From Aurantimicrobium minutum (GTDB lineage: Bacteria > Actinomycetota > Actinomycetes > Actinomycetales > Microbacteriaceae), in assembly GCF_029894165.1 (NCBI RefSeq), contig NZ_JARXXU010000001.1, positions 434,001-498,000 of the forward strand: a stretch of DNA of 64,000 bases, given 5' to 3'. The notes under the pieces are model-generated. The model saw only the letters and a list, made by a program, of their open reading frames with translations, was not told the DNA's origin and did no database searches. The translations under genes and the position numbers were made by a program. Below, piece by piece: positions 33,817 through 43,059 of this stretch; position 1 is the stretch's first letter; each line of letters starts with the position of its first letter.

Positions 33817-33974
33817 AAGAAGCAGAGATAAAGCAACTACCGAGAGATAAGCATAGGGAAATTAACTGTGCTACGCCAATCGAGGTAAAGACGCCTTCGG
33901 AGAGCCTTCCCAGCTTTCTCCAAGTTCGCTTGTTACTGTCGAAAGACCGTGCCCTTAAACCAGAGGAGAATCGC

Positions 33975-35279
33975 ATGATTCGAACACCGAAAACGCGTGC
34001 TGCGTCGGTGCTCTCCATGCGCTATTCGCGTGCCTACATCGCAGCAACTATCGTTGCGGTAGCCGGTCTCCTCTCAGGAATTGTGGTCGCACAATCTGCC
34101 TCTGCGACGGACTACCCGTCCTGGGCGGACGTGGAAGCTGCGCGCGGAAACGAAGCTTCCAAGCAGGCTCAGATCACTCAGATTCAAGGATTGATCGCGG
34201 GACTTGAAGCAGAAGTTGCGGCAACTCAAGCCGAGGCAGTAGCCAAAGGTGAAGAATACGGTGTGGCTTTAGAGAAGTACGGAGCTGCTGAACAAACCGC
34301 AGACTTGCTCTCTTCACAAGCTGCCAAGAGCCAAGCAGAAGCCGATGCCGCCTCTACCCAAGCAGGCCGCCTCGCCGCACAGCTCTACCGTTCCGGAGGA
34401 AGCGACCTCAGCATGAACCTGCTGATGGAGAAGACCTCCGATGGCGCGGACAAGCTGCTGAGCAAGCTGGGCAATATGAGCAAGATGGCTGAGCGCTCGA
34501 ACGCGATCTATGAATCTGCACAGGCTGCCAAGAATGAAGCAGAGTCTCTGTCGAAGCAGGCAGAAGTGGCCGTCAAGGCTCGTGAAGAACTCCGCGTGAA
34601 GGCAGAAGAGGCCCTTGCCGCGGCGACTGCCGCACAGCAGGCAGCCGAAGCCAAATTGACTGAGAGCACCAACCAGCAAATGATTATGCAGGCGCAGCTC
34701 GCTGCACTGCAGGACGCCACAGCGCAAACGATTGCCGGATATGAAGCGGGTGTGGCGGAAGCTGCCCGTATCGCTGCCGAACAAGCACGGCTTGCTGCTG
34801 AACGTGCCGCAGCTGAAGCCGCTGCTCGAGGTATTTCCGTTTCTGGTGCAGGGTGGACTCACCCCGTTCCCAATGGGTATATCTCCAGCACGTGGGGTCC
34901 CCGTGCAAACTTCTACATCCCAGGCGCTGGCTGGACTGGTTCCTTCCATAACGCGACAGACTTAGCCGCCGGGTGTGGATCGCCGATTTACGCTGCCTCG
35001 GGTGGAACGGTCACCTATGCCGGTGCTATCGGTGGGGGGTATGGCTACATGGTTGAAATTAACCACGGTGGCGGTATTCGCACCCGTTACGGCCACGTCT
35101 CCTCAAATGGCATTGAAGTGGGCTATGGCCAGCAGGTCGGTCCTGGAACCTTGATTGCCCGCGTGGGTGCAACGGGTCTTGCCACAGGCTGTCACGTGCA
35201 CTTCGAAGTGCACGACAGTCCAGCATTCAACGGCATTGACCCGGAGCCCTTCATGGCCGACCGCGGAGCACCGCTCTAA
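33975..35279 (+). CDS. Secreted M23 peptidase with N-terminal coiled coil (EnvC/NlpD-like)
   Basis: A 434-residue protein. A TM or signal segment lies near residues 23-42 (YIAATIVAVAGLLSGIVVA). A long Ala/Glu/Gln-rich coiled coil fills about 55-280, and a C-terminal M23 (LytM) domain covers about 295-434. In the M23 domain FHNATDLAAGCG gives the HxxxD zinc ligands, and GCHVHFEVH gives HxH. The canonical catalytic residues are present, so it may be an active murein endopeptidase rather than a pure activator. Coiled coil plus LytM resembles cell-separation factors such as EnvC. The ATG at 33975 is chosen for the GGAGAA ribosome site; the longer frame starts 15 codons upstream without one. Confidence 0.9.
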   Translation: MIRTPKTRAASVLSMRYSRAYIAATIVAVAGLLSGIVVAQSASATDYPSWADVEAARGNEASKQAQITQIQGLIAGLEAEVAATQAEAVAKGEEYGVALEKYGAAEQTADLLSSQAAKSQAEADAASTQAGRLAAQLYRSGGSDLSMNLLMEKTSDGADKLLSKLGNMSKMAERSNAIYESAQAAKNEAESLSKQAEVAVKAREELRVKAEEALAAATAAQQAAEAKLTESTNQQMIMQAQLAALQDATAQTIAGYEAGVAEAARIAAEQARLAAERAAAEAAARGISVSGAGWTHPVPNGYISSTWGPRANFYIPGAGWTGSFHNATDLAAGCGSPIYAASGGTVTYAGAIGGGYGYMVEINHGGGIRTRYGHVSSNGIEVGYGQQVGPGTLIARVGATGLATGCHVHFEVHDSPAFNGIDPEPFMADRGAPL

Positions 35280-35296
35280 AGATTCGACGTACCTAC

Positions 35297-35331
35297 GAGA
35301 AAGCCCCCACTCAGCGAGCGGGGGCTTTCTC
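35297..35331. terminator. Bidirectional terminator between M23 peptidase and ppa genes
   Basis: A perfect 12-bp inverted repeat GAGAAAGCCCCC/GGGGGCTTTCTC with an 11-nt loop lies between the convergent genes. Confidence 0.88.
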
Positions 35332-35347
35332 GATAGTGATGACGTTA

Positions 35348-35839
35348 TTAGTGGCCTTCAGCTGTGAGGCGAGCAAAACCGTCGATAACAATCTGCTCCG
35401 CTTCTGCAGCGTTGCCCCAACCATCAACCTGGACAAACTTGCCAGGCTCGAGGTCCTTGTAACGCTTGAAGAAGTGGTCGATCTCGTTACGGGTCTGCTC
35501 AGGAACATCTTCGATGTCCTGGATGTGTGCCCAGCGAGGGTCCTTAGCTGGTACGCAGATGACCTTGGCATCTGAGCCAGCCTCGTCGCTCATGTTAAGC
35601 ACGCCGACGGGGCGAACACTGACACCGACACCGGGGAACACGGGGTACTCGAGAAGAACCAGAGCGTCGACGGGGTCACCGTCGAGTCCGAGGGTGTTCT
35701 CGAAGTAGCCGTAATCGGTGGGATATACGAAAGTGGTGAACAGCACGCGGTCAAGATAGACGCGACCAGTTTCGTGGTCTACCTCATATTTGTTGCGGCT
35801 TCCCTTGGGAATTTCAACGACGACGTCGTAAGCGGCCAC
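35348..35839 (-). CDS. ppa: Inorganic pyrophosphatase (family I)
   Basis: A 163-residue soluble pyrophosphatase. Active-site landmarks are [13 protein letters not shown] near residue 10, [11 protein letters not shown] near 40 and the metal-binding [10 protein letters not shown] near 54, followed by KDPRW and [12 protein letters not shown]. It hydrolyses pyrophosphate released by biosynthesis. The GTG at 35839 is chosen because AAGGAG lies six bases upstream and the product then begins MAAYDVV like other actinobacterial Ppa. A GTG five codons further upstream would put the ribosome site inside the gene. It is divergent from tilS. Confidence 0.94.
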   Translation of the reverse strand: MAAYDVVVEIPKGSRNKYEVDHETGRVYLDRVLFTTFVYPTDYGYFENTLGLDGDPVDALVLLEYPVFPGVGVSVRPVGVLNMSDEAGSDAKVICVPAKDPRWAHIQDIEDVPEQTRNEIDHFFKRYKDLEPGKFVQVDGWGNAAEAEQIVIDGFARLTAEGH

Positions 35840-35885
35840 GAGGGGCTCCTTCACGGTTGGGATGAATACCTCATAAGGTTACTTG

Positions 35886-36908
35886 ATGATGACCGAGCGC
35901 CCGAGACTCACGCCCGCAGTGGCCGACGTTCGTCGTGCCATTCGGGAAAATCTTGCGGATTTGTCTGCGGACAGCCTCGTCATGGTTGGCCTGAGCGGCG
36001 GCCCAGACTCGCTTGCATTAGCTGCCGGGTTAGCTTTTGAAGCACCCCGGGCAGGACTGCGTGCAGGCGCAGTGATTGTGGATCACGGGTTACAGGCTGG
36101 GTCTGCTGAGGTTGCACAAGCCGCCGCGGATGCTGCTCGAGATCTGGGGCTGGACCCGGTCCTTATTCGTCGTGTGACCGTCATTGCGATGGATGGTCCC
36201 GAGGCAGACGCTCGCACAGCCCGGTATGGAGCGTTCGAGGAGGTTATCTCCGAGCTCGGTGTTGTCGCAGTTCTCCTGGGCCACACTCTGGATGATCAAG
36301 CAGAGACGGTCTTGTTGGGGTTAACCCGCGGCGCGGGGGCAACCAGCCTCTCGGGAATGAAACCAATCAACGGTGTCTATCGCCGACCCCTGCTGGGGCT
36401 CAGGCGATCGACGACGGTAGCTGCCTGTGCTGATCAGGGACGTGCTCCGTGGAATGATCCACACAACGACGACCCCCACTTCACCCGCGTTCGCATTCGC
36501 CAGAATGTGTTGCCACTGTTGGAGAAGGAACTGGGACCTGGCGTGACTGAGGCCCTCGCGCGCACAGCAGAACAACTACAGCTGGATGCTGAAGTTCTGG
36601 ACAACCTGGCTGCAGAAGTTATGCCCACCGTATTAATCCCAGTGCGGGGAGAGAGCGGTGTGCGTTCCGCCACGTTGAAAATTTCTGAACTCGAGCAGCT
36701 ACCGGATGCAGTACTGAACCGCGTCATTCGCCGAAGCGCACTGGAGGTTTTCGGGGTCAGTCTCAGTGCAACCCATACAACAGCCATTTCACGACTGGTA
36801 ACTGATTGGCACGGACAGGGCGAAGCGCACCTTCCCGGTATTAGAGTTGAGCGACAGGGAGGTCAGCTTGTGCTGACATCCCCGGTCACTGCCCAGCCTG
36901 AGGCGTAG
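35886..36908 (+). CDS. tilS: tRNA(Ile)-lysidine synthase
   Basis: A 340-residue protein with the PP-loop ATP-binding motif SGGPDSLALA near residue 40 and the LGHTLDDQAETVLLGLTRG motif near 133, both typical of TilS. RRPLLGLRRS and NDDPHFTRVRIRQNVLPLL are also diagnostic. It converts the wobble C of tRNA-Ile(CAU) to lysidine, so it is essential for AUA decoding. The length is standard for the short actinobacterial form. Two adjacent ATGs (35886, 35889) and a TTG before them are all possible starts; the first ATG is used. It leads the tilS-hpt-ftsH-fol run. Confidence 0.93.
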   Translation: MMTERPRLTPAVADVRRAIRENLADLSADSLVMVGLSGGPDSLALAAGLAFEAPRAGLRAGAVIVDHGLQAGSAEVAQAAADAARDLGLDPVLIRRVTVIAMDGPEADARTARYGAFEEVISELGVVAVLLGHTLDDQAETVLLGLTRGAGATSLSGMKPINGVYRRPLLGLRRSTTVAACADQGRAPWNDPHNDDPHFTRVRIRQNVLPLLEKELGPGVTEALARTAEQLQLDAEVLDNLAAEVMPTVLIPVRGESGVRSATLKISELEQLPDAVLNRVIRRSALEVFGVSLSATHTTAISRLVTDWHGQGEAHLPGIRVERQGGQLVLTSPVTAQPEA

Positions 36909-36935
36909 CCTCACTTTTCCCGAAGGATCGCACGC

Positions 36936-37505
36936 ATGGAGTTGCGCGACGTAGAGTCTGACATCACTGAAGTCCTCTTCACCGAAGAACAGATCCAGAC
37001 CCGCCTGGCGGAGATGGCCCGCGACATCGAGCGTGACTATGAGGGCAAGGACGTGCTCATCATTGCTGTGCTCAAGGGTGCTGTCATGGTGCTCAGTGAC
37101 CTCGTGCGGGAGTTGAAGTTTCACGCCCACATCGACTTCATGGCTGTTTCTTCCTACGGTTCCAGCACCAAGTCCTCCGGCGTCGTGCGCATTCTCAAAG
37201 ACTTGGACGCAGAAATTGCTGGTCGCCACGTTCTCATCGTCGAAGACATCATTGATTCAGGTCTGACCCTGAATTGGTTGATGGGCAACCTCGAGTCCCG
37301 CGGCCCAGCCTCTATTGAGGTCTGCGCCATGTTCCGCAAGCCAGAAGCCATCAAAGAACCCGTCGACGTGAAATACGTGGGCTATGACATTCCTCCCGCC
37401 TTCGTGATCGGTTACGGCCTGGATTACAACGAGGATTACCGCAATGTGCGCGGCTTGGCCGTTCTGGCTCCCCACGTATACGGCGGAGAAGACCCCCACG
37501 CCTAA
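36936..37505 (+). CDS. hpt: Hypoxanthine phosphoribosyltransferase
   Basis: A 189-residue purine salvage enzyme. The PRPP-binding motif is VEDIIDSGLTLNWL (near residue 103), preceded by AVLKGAVMVLSDLVREL and DFMAVSSYGSST, and followed by KYVGYDIPPAFVIGYGLDY. It converts hypoxanthine or guanine to IMP or GMP. The tilS-hpt-ftsH order is widely conserved in Gram-positive bacteria. ftsH begins 78 bp downstream. Confidence 0.96.
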   Translation: MELRDVESDITEVLFTEEQIQTRLAEMARDIERDYEGKDVLIIAVLKGAVMVLSDLVRELKFHAHIDFMAVSSYGSSTKSSGVVRILKDLDAEIAGRHVLIVEDIIDSGLTLNWLMGNLESRGPASIEVCAMFRKPEAIKEPVDVKYVGYDIPPAFVIGYGLDYNEDYRNVRGLAVLAPHVYGGEDPHA

Positions 37506-37583
37506 CCCTCCCAGCGAGCTGGCATTCCGCCCTCGGCAAACACTCAGCAGACCCTGCTCACAGACCGATACCCTGAGAACACC

Positions 37584-39620
37584 ATGAAATTGAAGAATCT
37601 TCTGCGCGGACCCCTGCTCTATATCGTTGTGGCCGTTCTGGCTGTCTGGATTGGCTCCTCGCTGATCTCGATGACCGGTTACCAATCCGTGACGACTGAG
37701 GAGGGCCTGGCCTTCCTCAAAGACAACAAGGTCGCCAGCGCAACCATCGTTGACGTTGAGCAGCGTGTAGACCTCAAGCTCACCACCGCAGATGACAAGT
37801 ACGGCACCGACGTGCAGTTCTTCTATGTCGCTCCCCGTGGTGTGCAGGTTGTCGATGCTGTGAATGCATCCACCCTTGCTGACGGCTTCAATGACGAGGT
37901 TCCCAAAGAGAACTGGTTCATGAGCATGCTCGGCATTCTGTTGCCCGTCATCCTCATCGGTGGTTTCTTCTGGTTCATGCTTTCCTCCATGCAAGGTGGT
38001 GGCCGTGGTGTGATGCAGTTTGGGAAGTCCAAAGCCAAACTCGTCACCAAGGAAACCCCCACTGTTACTTTTGCTGACGTCGCGGGTGCCAACGAGGCAG
38101 TAGAAGAGCTCGCAGAAATTCGTGACTTCCTCAAAGAGCCTGAACGCTTCCTCGCCGTGGGTGCACGCATCCCCAAGGGCGTTCTGCTGTATGGCCCTCC
38201 CGGAACCGGTAAGACCCTGCTCGCCCGTGCTGTTGCCGGCGAAGCAGGCGTTCCGTTCTACTCGATCTCAGGTTCTGACTTCGTTGAGATGTTTGTTGGT
38301 GTCGGTGCGAGCCGTGTGCGTGACTTGTTCGAACAGGCCAAGCAAAACGCTCCCGCGATTATTTTCATCGATGAAATTGATGCAGTGGGTCGTCACCGTG
38401 GTGCTGGTATGGGTGGTGGCCACGACGAACGTGAGCAGACCCTCAACCAGATGCTTGTCGAGATGGACGGCTTCGATGTCAAGGCCAACGTGATTCTCAT
38501 CGCGGCAACCAACCGTCCCGACATTCTGGACCCCGCTCTGCTTCGCCCAGGCCGTTTCGACCGCCAGATCGGTGTGGACGCTCCCGACATGGAAGGTCGC
38601 AAGAAGATTCTTGAGGTTCACGCCAAGGGCAAGCCCATGGCCAAGAACGTGGATCTTGAAGTTGTCGCACGCAAGACCCCCGGTTTCACCGGTGCAGATC
38701 TGGCCAACGTGCTCAACGAGGCCGCCCTGCTCACCGCGCGTTCCAACGCGCAGCTGATCGACAACCGCGCTCTTGATGAGTCCATCGACCGCGTGATCGC
38801 GGGACCTCAGCGCCGTAGTCGTGTCATGAAAGATCAGGAAAAGCTCATCACCGCTTATCACGAGGGTGGTCACGCTCTCGCTGCCGCAGCGATGAACTTC
38901 TCTGACCCTGTCACTAAGGTCACCATCCTTCCCCGCGGCCGTGCCCTCGGCTACACCATGGTTCTTCCTCTGGAAGATAAGTACTCGGTCACCCGTAATG
39001 AATTGCTCGACCAGCTCACCTATGCCATGGGTGGCCGCGTTGCCGAAGAAATCGTATTCCACGACCCCACCACTGGTGCGTCGAATGACATCGAGAAAGC
39101 CACGAGCATCGCACGCAAGATGGTCACCGAATATGGCATGAGCTCCACCGTGGGTTCGGTCAAGCTTGGTTCTGCTTCGGGTGAAATGTTCCTCGGCCGA
39201 GACATGGGTCACCAGCGTGACTATTCCGAGCAGATGGCGGAGCACGTGGATAAGGAAATTCGTTCCCTCATCGACAACGCCCACACCGAAGCGTGGAAAG
39301 TCCTCAACGACAACCGTGCTGTGTTGGACCGTCTCGCAACTGAACTGCTCGAGAAGGAAACTCTCGATCACAACCAGCTTGCGGAGATTTTCCAGGACGT
39401 GAAGAAGCTTCCTCTGCGCAAGCAGTGGCTCTCCAGTAACGAGCGTCCGGTGTCGAAACTTCCCCCCGTCAAGGTTCCTGCCAAGAAGGCTGAAGTTAAG
39501 CCTGCTGTGAAGAAGCCGGTTGCCACGAAGGCCCCCGCGAAAACAGCTGCAGCAAAGCCGGTTGCGAAGAAGCCCGCAGCGACCAAATCTGCACCTCAGA
39601 AGCCTTCACCCAAGGCATAA
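37584..39620 (+). CDS. ftsH: ATP-dependent zinc metalloprotease FtsH
   Basis: A 678-residue membrane protease. Two TM segments (about 9-28 and 112-133) flank an extracytoplasmic domain. The AAA domain has Walker A GPPGTGKT near residue 203, Walker B IIFIDEID near 258, and the second region of homology [19 protein letters not shown]. The peptidase domain has the zinc motif HEGGH near 426. The last 50 residues are a low-complexity Lys/Ala/Pro tail ([17 protein letters not shown]), likely disordered. FtsH degrades unfolded membrane proteins and short-lived regulators. folE begins 3 bp after the stop, indicating one operon. Confidence 0.97.
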   Translation: MKLKNLLRGPLLYIVVAVLAVWIGSSLISMTGYQSVTTEEGLAFLKDNKVASATIVDVEQRVDLKLTTADDKYGTDVQFFYVAPRGVQVVDAVNASTLADGFNDEVPKENWFMSMLGILLPVILIGGFFWFMLSSMQGGGRGVMQFGKSKAKLVTKETPTVTFADVAGANEAVEELAEIRDFLKEPERFLAVGARIPKGVLLYGPPGTGKTLLARAVAGEAGVPFYSISGSDFVEMFVGVGASRVRDLFEQAKQNAPAIIFIDEIDAVGRHRGAGMGGGHDEREQTLNQMLVEMDGFDVKANVILIAATNRPDILDPALLRPGRFDRQIGVDAPDMEGRKKILEVHAKGKPMAKNVDLEVVARKTPGFTGADLANVLNEAALLTARSNAQLIDNRALDESIDRVIAGPQRRSRVMKDQEKLITAYHEGGHALAAAAMNFSDPVTKVTILPRGRALGYTMVLPLEDKYSVTRNELLDQLTYAMGGRVAEEIVFHDPTTGASNDIEKATSIARKMVTEYGMSSTVGSVKLGSASGEMFLGRDMGHQRDYSEQMAEHVDKEIRSLIDNAHTEAWKVLNDNRAVLDRLATELLEKETLDHNQLAEIFQDVKKLPLRKQWLSSNERPVSKLPPVKVPAKKAEVKPAVKKPVATKAPAKTAAAKPVAKKPAATKSAPQKPSPKA

Positions 39621-39623
39621 GTT

Positions 39624-40208
39624 ATGACCATCGACCGGGCTCGTATTGAGGCTGCTGTCGTCGAGCTTCTTCACGCCATCGGTGAAGACCCGACCAAAGC
39701 AGACTACGCGTCGACCCCGGAACGAGTCGCTCAGGCCTATGAAGAATTCTTCGCCGGTATCGGCGAAGATCCTCTCGAGCACCTGCGGGAAAGTGTTCCC
39801 ATCGACCAGCTCTCCGATGCTGTCGTGGTCACCGACATCACCGTGCGGTCGATGTGTGAACACCACCTGTTGCCCTTTTTAGGCGTGGCCCACGTGGCCT
39901 ACCTCCCCGGTAACCGGGTAGTGGGCTTAGGCAAACTACACCGCGTCGTGAACACCTTGTCAGCTCGCCCCCAGATGCAAGAACGACTGACTGAAGAGAT
40001 CGCGGACACCCTCGTCGACGGGTTGGATCCACGCGGTGTCCTGGTTGTGGTCGAAGCGAAGCACCAGTGTGTGGCAGCTCGTGGCGTGGAACAAACCAAT
40101 AGCCGCACGATCACTCTTGCCTCTCGGGGAGAACTGGCAGAACCAGCTGCCCGCGCAGAAATCATGACTCTGATTGGAGTCTCCGCCGGGGGTGTGCAGA
40201 ATGACTGA
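39624..40208 (+). CDS. folE: GTP cyclohydrolase I
   Basis: A 194-residue enzyme that opens the folate pathway by converting GTP to dihydroneopterin triphosphate. It contains the zinc-binding CEHHLLPF motif (near residue 75), VGLGKLHRVV and QERLTEEIA, and the second cysteine in KHQCVAARGVEQ. The ATG at 39624 lies 3 bp after ftsH. The next gene, folP, begins inside its last codons, so the folate genes are coupled. Confidence 0.97.
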   Translation: MTIDRARIEAAVVELLHAIGEDPTKADYASTPERVAQAYEEFFAGIGEDPLEHLRESVPIDQLSDAVVVTDITVRSMCEHHLLPFLGVAHVAYLPGNRVVGLGKLHRVVNTLSARPQMQERLTEEIADTLVDGLDPRGVLVVVEAKHQCVAARGVEQTNSRTITLASRGELAEPAARAEIMTLIGVSAGGVQND

Positions 40209-41016
40209 GCATCGCACGCTCATTATGGGCATCCTCAACGTCACCTCCGATTCCTTTAGTGACGGCGGGCTGTATTTGGAAACGGATGCAGCCGTCAAGC
40301 GTGGACTTGAAATGATGGAACAGGGCGCAGACATCATCGACATTGGCGGCGAATCTACCCGTCCCGGTGCCGAGCGCGTCTCAGCTGAGATCGAACAATT
40401 GCGGGTCATTCCCGTCATTGGCTCGTTGGTTCGTTCCGGTGCTGTGGTCAGTATCGACACCATGAATGCGGCCACGGCCATCCTTGCCATCGAACACGGT
40501 GCCACCTACGTCAACGATGTTTCGGGCGGCCTGGCGGACTTCTTCATGCCAAAAGCCGTTGCGCAGACAGATGCCATCTACATCGCGAGTCACTGGCGCG
40601 GACACTCGGTCGAGATGGATAACAAAGCCCTTTACAAAGACGCCCCCACAGACATCACACGTGAACTCAGTGAACGCGTGGACGCGCTTCTGGCTGAAGG
40701 CATCACACCCGAGCGCCTGATTCTGGATCCTGGTCTCGGCTTTGCGAAGAACACTGAACACAACTGGCAGATGCTCGGTCGCTTGGATGAACTCCAGGCC
40801 CTGGGTTATCCACTCCTCGTCGGTGCCTCTCGCAAACGATTCTTGGCCGCACTCCTGCCCGATGATGCAACCGTGGAAGATCGTGACTCTGCCAGTGTTG
40901 CCGTCAGCGTGCTCGCTGCCCAGGCAGGCGCCTGGGCTGTAAGGGTGCACGATGTTGCCCGCACCGTCGGCGCTCTCCGTGTGCTCGAATCGTGGAATAA
41001 AGGCGCTCGTGGCTAA
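40201..41016 (+). CDS. folP: Dihydropteroate synthase
   Basis: A 271-residue TIM-barrel enzyme that joins dihydropterin pyrophosphate to p-aminobenzoate and is the sulfonamide target. Motifs are MGILNVTSDSFSDGG at residue 9, DIGGESTRPGA near 46, LDPGLGFAKN near 175 and VGASRKRFL near 205. The ATG at 40201 overlaps folE by 8 bp and is chosen over an upstream in-frame start because it begins just before the conserved first beta strand. folB overlaps its end. Confidence 0.96.
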   Translation: MTEHRTLIMGILNVTSDSFSDGGLYLETDAAVKRGLEMMEQGADIIDIGGESTRPGAERVSAEIEQLRVIPVIGSLVRSGAVVSIDTMNAATAILAIEHGATYVNDVSGGLADFFMPKAVAQTDAIYIASHWRGHSVEMDNKALYKDAPTDITRELSERVDALLAEGITPERLILDPGLGFAKNTEHNWQMLGRLDELQALGYPLLVGASRKRFLAALLPDDATVEDRDSASVAVSVLAAQAGAWAVRVHDVARTVGALRVLESWNKGARG

Positions 41017-41371
41017 GGACAGAATTACTCTCACCGGTCTGCAGGTTCAGGCCCATCATGGGGTCTTCGACTTTGAACGTGAGAACGGTCAGCTGTTCGT
41101 TATCGATGTTGTCGCGTGGCTCGACCTTTCCCCGGCAGCGTTGAGTGATGACCTCTCCGCTACCGTCCACTACGGCGAGCTGGCAGAAGAGGTCGTCGCT
41201 GCGGTAGCGAAGGATCCCGTTGACCTAATTGAAACCGTGGCCGAACGTGTGGCCCAGGTCGTCCTGGCACATCCTCCCGTTGACCGCGTCGAGGTCACTG
41301 TGCACAAACCACAAGCACCCCTCAGCGTCCCCTGTGCGGATGTCGCGGTCACGATCGAGCGGACCCGCTGA
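41009..41371 (+). CDS. folB: Dihydroneopterin aldolase
   Basis: A 120-residue enzyme that cleaves dihydroneopterin to hydroxymethyl-dihydropterin. It has the family pattern ITLTGLQVQAHHGVFDFE at the N-terminus, VHYGELAEEV near 51 and IETVAERVA near 72 with the conserved Glu. The GTG at 41009 overlaps the folP stop by 8 bp. A longer open frame upstream only reads the folP sequence in another frame. folK overlaps by one base. Confidence 0.94.
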   Translation: MAKDRITLTGLQVQAHHGVFDFERENGQLFVIDVVAWLDLSPAALSDDLSATVHYGELAEEVVAAVAKDPVDLIETVAERVAQVVLAHPPVDRVEVTVHKPQAPLSVPCADVAVTIERTR

Positions 41372-41880
41372 TGGATGCACAGCGCAGAAATGCCATCATC
41401 GCCTTGGGGTCAAACCTTGGCGATCGGGTCGCGACCATCGCACAGGCCGCCAATGAGATCGCGGACCTTGGTGGAACAGTCCTGTTGTCGCTCTCGCCGC
41501 TGTATGAATCAGCCGCGGTGAAGCCAGACGGTGTTGACCTGGACGCTCCGGAATATCTCAATGCTGTGGTGTTGGTGAACACTGATCTTCCCCCCGACGC
41601 CTTATTGATGGAGCTGGCCGGGATCGAACAGGACCACGGCCGCGAACGGCATGAACGGTGGGGCGATCGCACGCTCGACTTGGACATTGTGTGGATGGAT
41701 GGGGTCGAACTGACGTCCGACCACCTGACCATCCCACATCCCCGTGCGCATGAGCGCTCCTTCGTCCTCGTGCCCTGGACAGATATTCAGCCCGGTGCAG
41801 TGTTACCCGGTCATGGCCCCGTTGCAGAACTGGCAGAACCTGTGCGTCGCGAGCTACGTCGGTTCGAGGTGGTCGTATGA
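41371..41880 (+). CDS. folK: 2-amino-4-hydroxy-6-hydroxymethyldihydropteridine pyrophosphokinase
   Basis: A 169-residue kinase that transfers pyrophosphate from ATP to hydroxymethyl-dihydropterin. The start IIALGSNLGDRVATI, the loop RWGDRTLDLDIVWMDG near residue 90, and IPHPRAHERSFVLVPW near 120 are the HPPK signatures. It is translationally coupled at both ends (TGATG with folB, ATGA with the DUF3180 gene). Confidence 0.96.
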   Translation: MDAQRRNAIIALGSNLGDRVATIAQAANEIADLGGTVLLSLSPLYESAAVKPDGVDLDAPEYLNAVVLVNTDLPPDALLMELAGIEQDHGRERHERWGDRTLDLDIVWMDGVELTSDHLTIPHPRAHERSFVLVPWTDIQPGAVLPGHGPVAELAEPVRRELRRFEVVV

Positions 41881-42350
41881 AGCGCACCGGTCCCGCACCT
41901 CTGATTGGTCTTTTTCTGGTCGGCGGTGTCGTTGCGTATTTGATGGAACTCATCGTGCAGTCGCGCGGTGGATTTATCTTTGTTCCGCCGATCACTCTGG
42001 CCATCACACTGATGATTGTGGCGGTCGTGGCTGTCTTGTTAGCTATTCCTATTCGCCGCAAGGTCACAGGGAAGCGGAAAGAACCTGTTGATCCCTTCTA
42101 TGCTGCCCGCGTGCTGGCATTGGCGAAAGCCTCCAGCTATGCCGGTGCATTGCTGGTCGGTTTAGGCGCGGGTGTGCTGGTGTATTTGCTCGCCAGGCCC
42201 ATAGCCCCGGGTGGAGCAATGCTGCTTAACGTTGGTGCTCAGGTCATCTGTGCTGCCATTTTGGTTACTGCTGGATTGATCGCTGAATGGCTCTGTGTGT
42301 TGCCTCCCGAAGACACCGACAAGGAGACCGCCGGTGAACCAGCAGCGTGA
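41877..42350 (+). CDS. DUF3180 family membrane protein
   Basis: A 157-residue protein with four membrane segments in two hairpins (about 6-26, 33-56, 84-107 and 115-137). The soluble linker DPFYAARVLALAKASSYAGALL is the clear DUF3180 signature. The family is actinobacterial and regularly sits after folK, but its function is unknown. It overlaps folK by 4 bp, and its last codons overlap the start of the DUF2520 gene. Confidence 0.9.
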   Translation: MKRTGPAPLIGLFLVGGVVAYLMELIVQSRGGFIFVPPITLAITLMIVAVVAVLLAIPIRRKVTGKRKEPVDPFYAARVLALAKASSYAGALLVGLGAGVLVYLLARPIAPGGAMLLNVGAQVICAAILVTAGLIAEWLCVLPPEDTDKETAGEPAA

Positions 42351-43059
42351 TGGTCGCCTCGGAATTGGCATCATCGGGGCTGGCAAAGTAGGACCCATCC
42401 TGGGGGCTGCCCTGGCCGGTGCAGGTCATGCCCTCGTGGGTATTTCTGCCATCTCTGACGAGAGCAAAGAACGCGCCGAAGCGATACTGCCCGGGGTTCC
42501 ACTGCTGGAGGTTCCCGAGATTGTGGAGCGCAGCGAGCTTGTCCTCATTGCCGTTCCCGATGACGAACTTACTGATCTCATCAACGGACTTGCCGTCGCA
42601 GGCGTCTGGCAACCCGGACAGATTGTGCTTCACACTTCAGCGGTCTTTGGTGTGGACGTCTTGAAACCGGCGGTGTTGGCAGGAGTTATTCCTCTGGCGC
42701 TGCACCCGGCGATGTCCTTCACCGGAACGAGTATGGATATTGCTCGCCTGGCAGATTCCTACATTGCAGTGACAGCACCGACCCCTGTGCTGCCGATCGG
42801 CCAAGCGCTCGCGGTGGAGATGGGCGGAGAGCCCATCGTCATCACCGAAGCTCAGCGACCGCAGTATGCCGAAGCCATCGCCACGGCATCACAGTTTTCG
42901 GCAGCCATTGTGGAGCAGGCCTCTAAATTGCTCGGGGACATTGGTATTGAAAACCCGGGTCGGATTGTTGCACCGCTTATTCGCTCTGCCGTGGACAATG
43001 CGCTGGGCCAAGCAGGAGACGCATCTCGTCTGGGATTTGTCGGACTCGAGGAAGAGTGA
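42334..43059 (+). CDS. Rossmann-fold and DUF2520 domain oxidoreductase-like protein
   Basis: A 241-residue protein. The N-terminal Rossmann motif GIIGAGKVGPILGAALAGAG (residues about 11-30) binds a dinucleotide. The C-terminal half is the DUF2520 helical domain (HPAMSFTGTSMD, YAEAIATASQFSAAIVEQA). The arrangement resembles ketopantoate- or pyrroline-carboxylate-type reductases. Its constant place before panC suggests a link to pantothenate synthesis, but no activity is established. The GTG at 42334 has AAGGAG seven bases upstream. It overlaps the DUF3180 gene by 17 bp and panC by one base. Confidence 0.88.
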   Translation: MNQQRDGRLGIGIIGAGKVGPILGAALAGAGHALVGISAISDESKERAEAILPGVPLLEVPEIVERSELVLIAVPDDELTDLINGLAVAGVWQPGQIVLHTSAVFGVDVLKPAVLAGVIPLALHPAMSFTGTSMDIARLADSYIAVTAPTPVLPIGQALAVEMGGEPIVITEAQRPQYAEAIATASQFSAAIVEQASKLLGDIGIENPGRIVAPLIRSAVDNALGQAGDASRLGFVGLEEE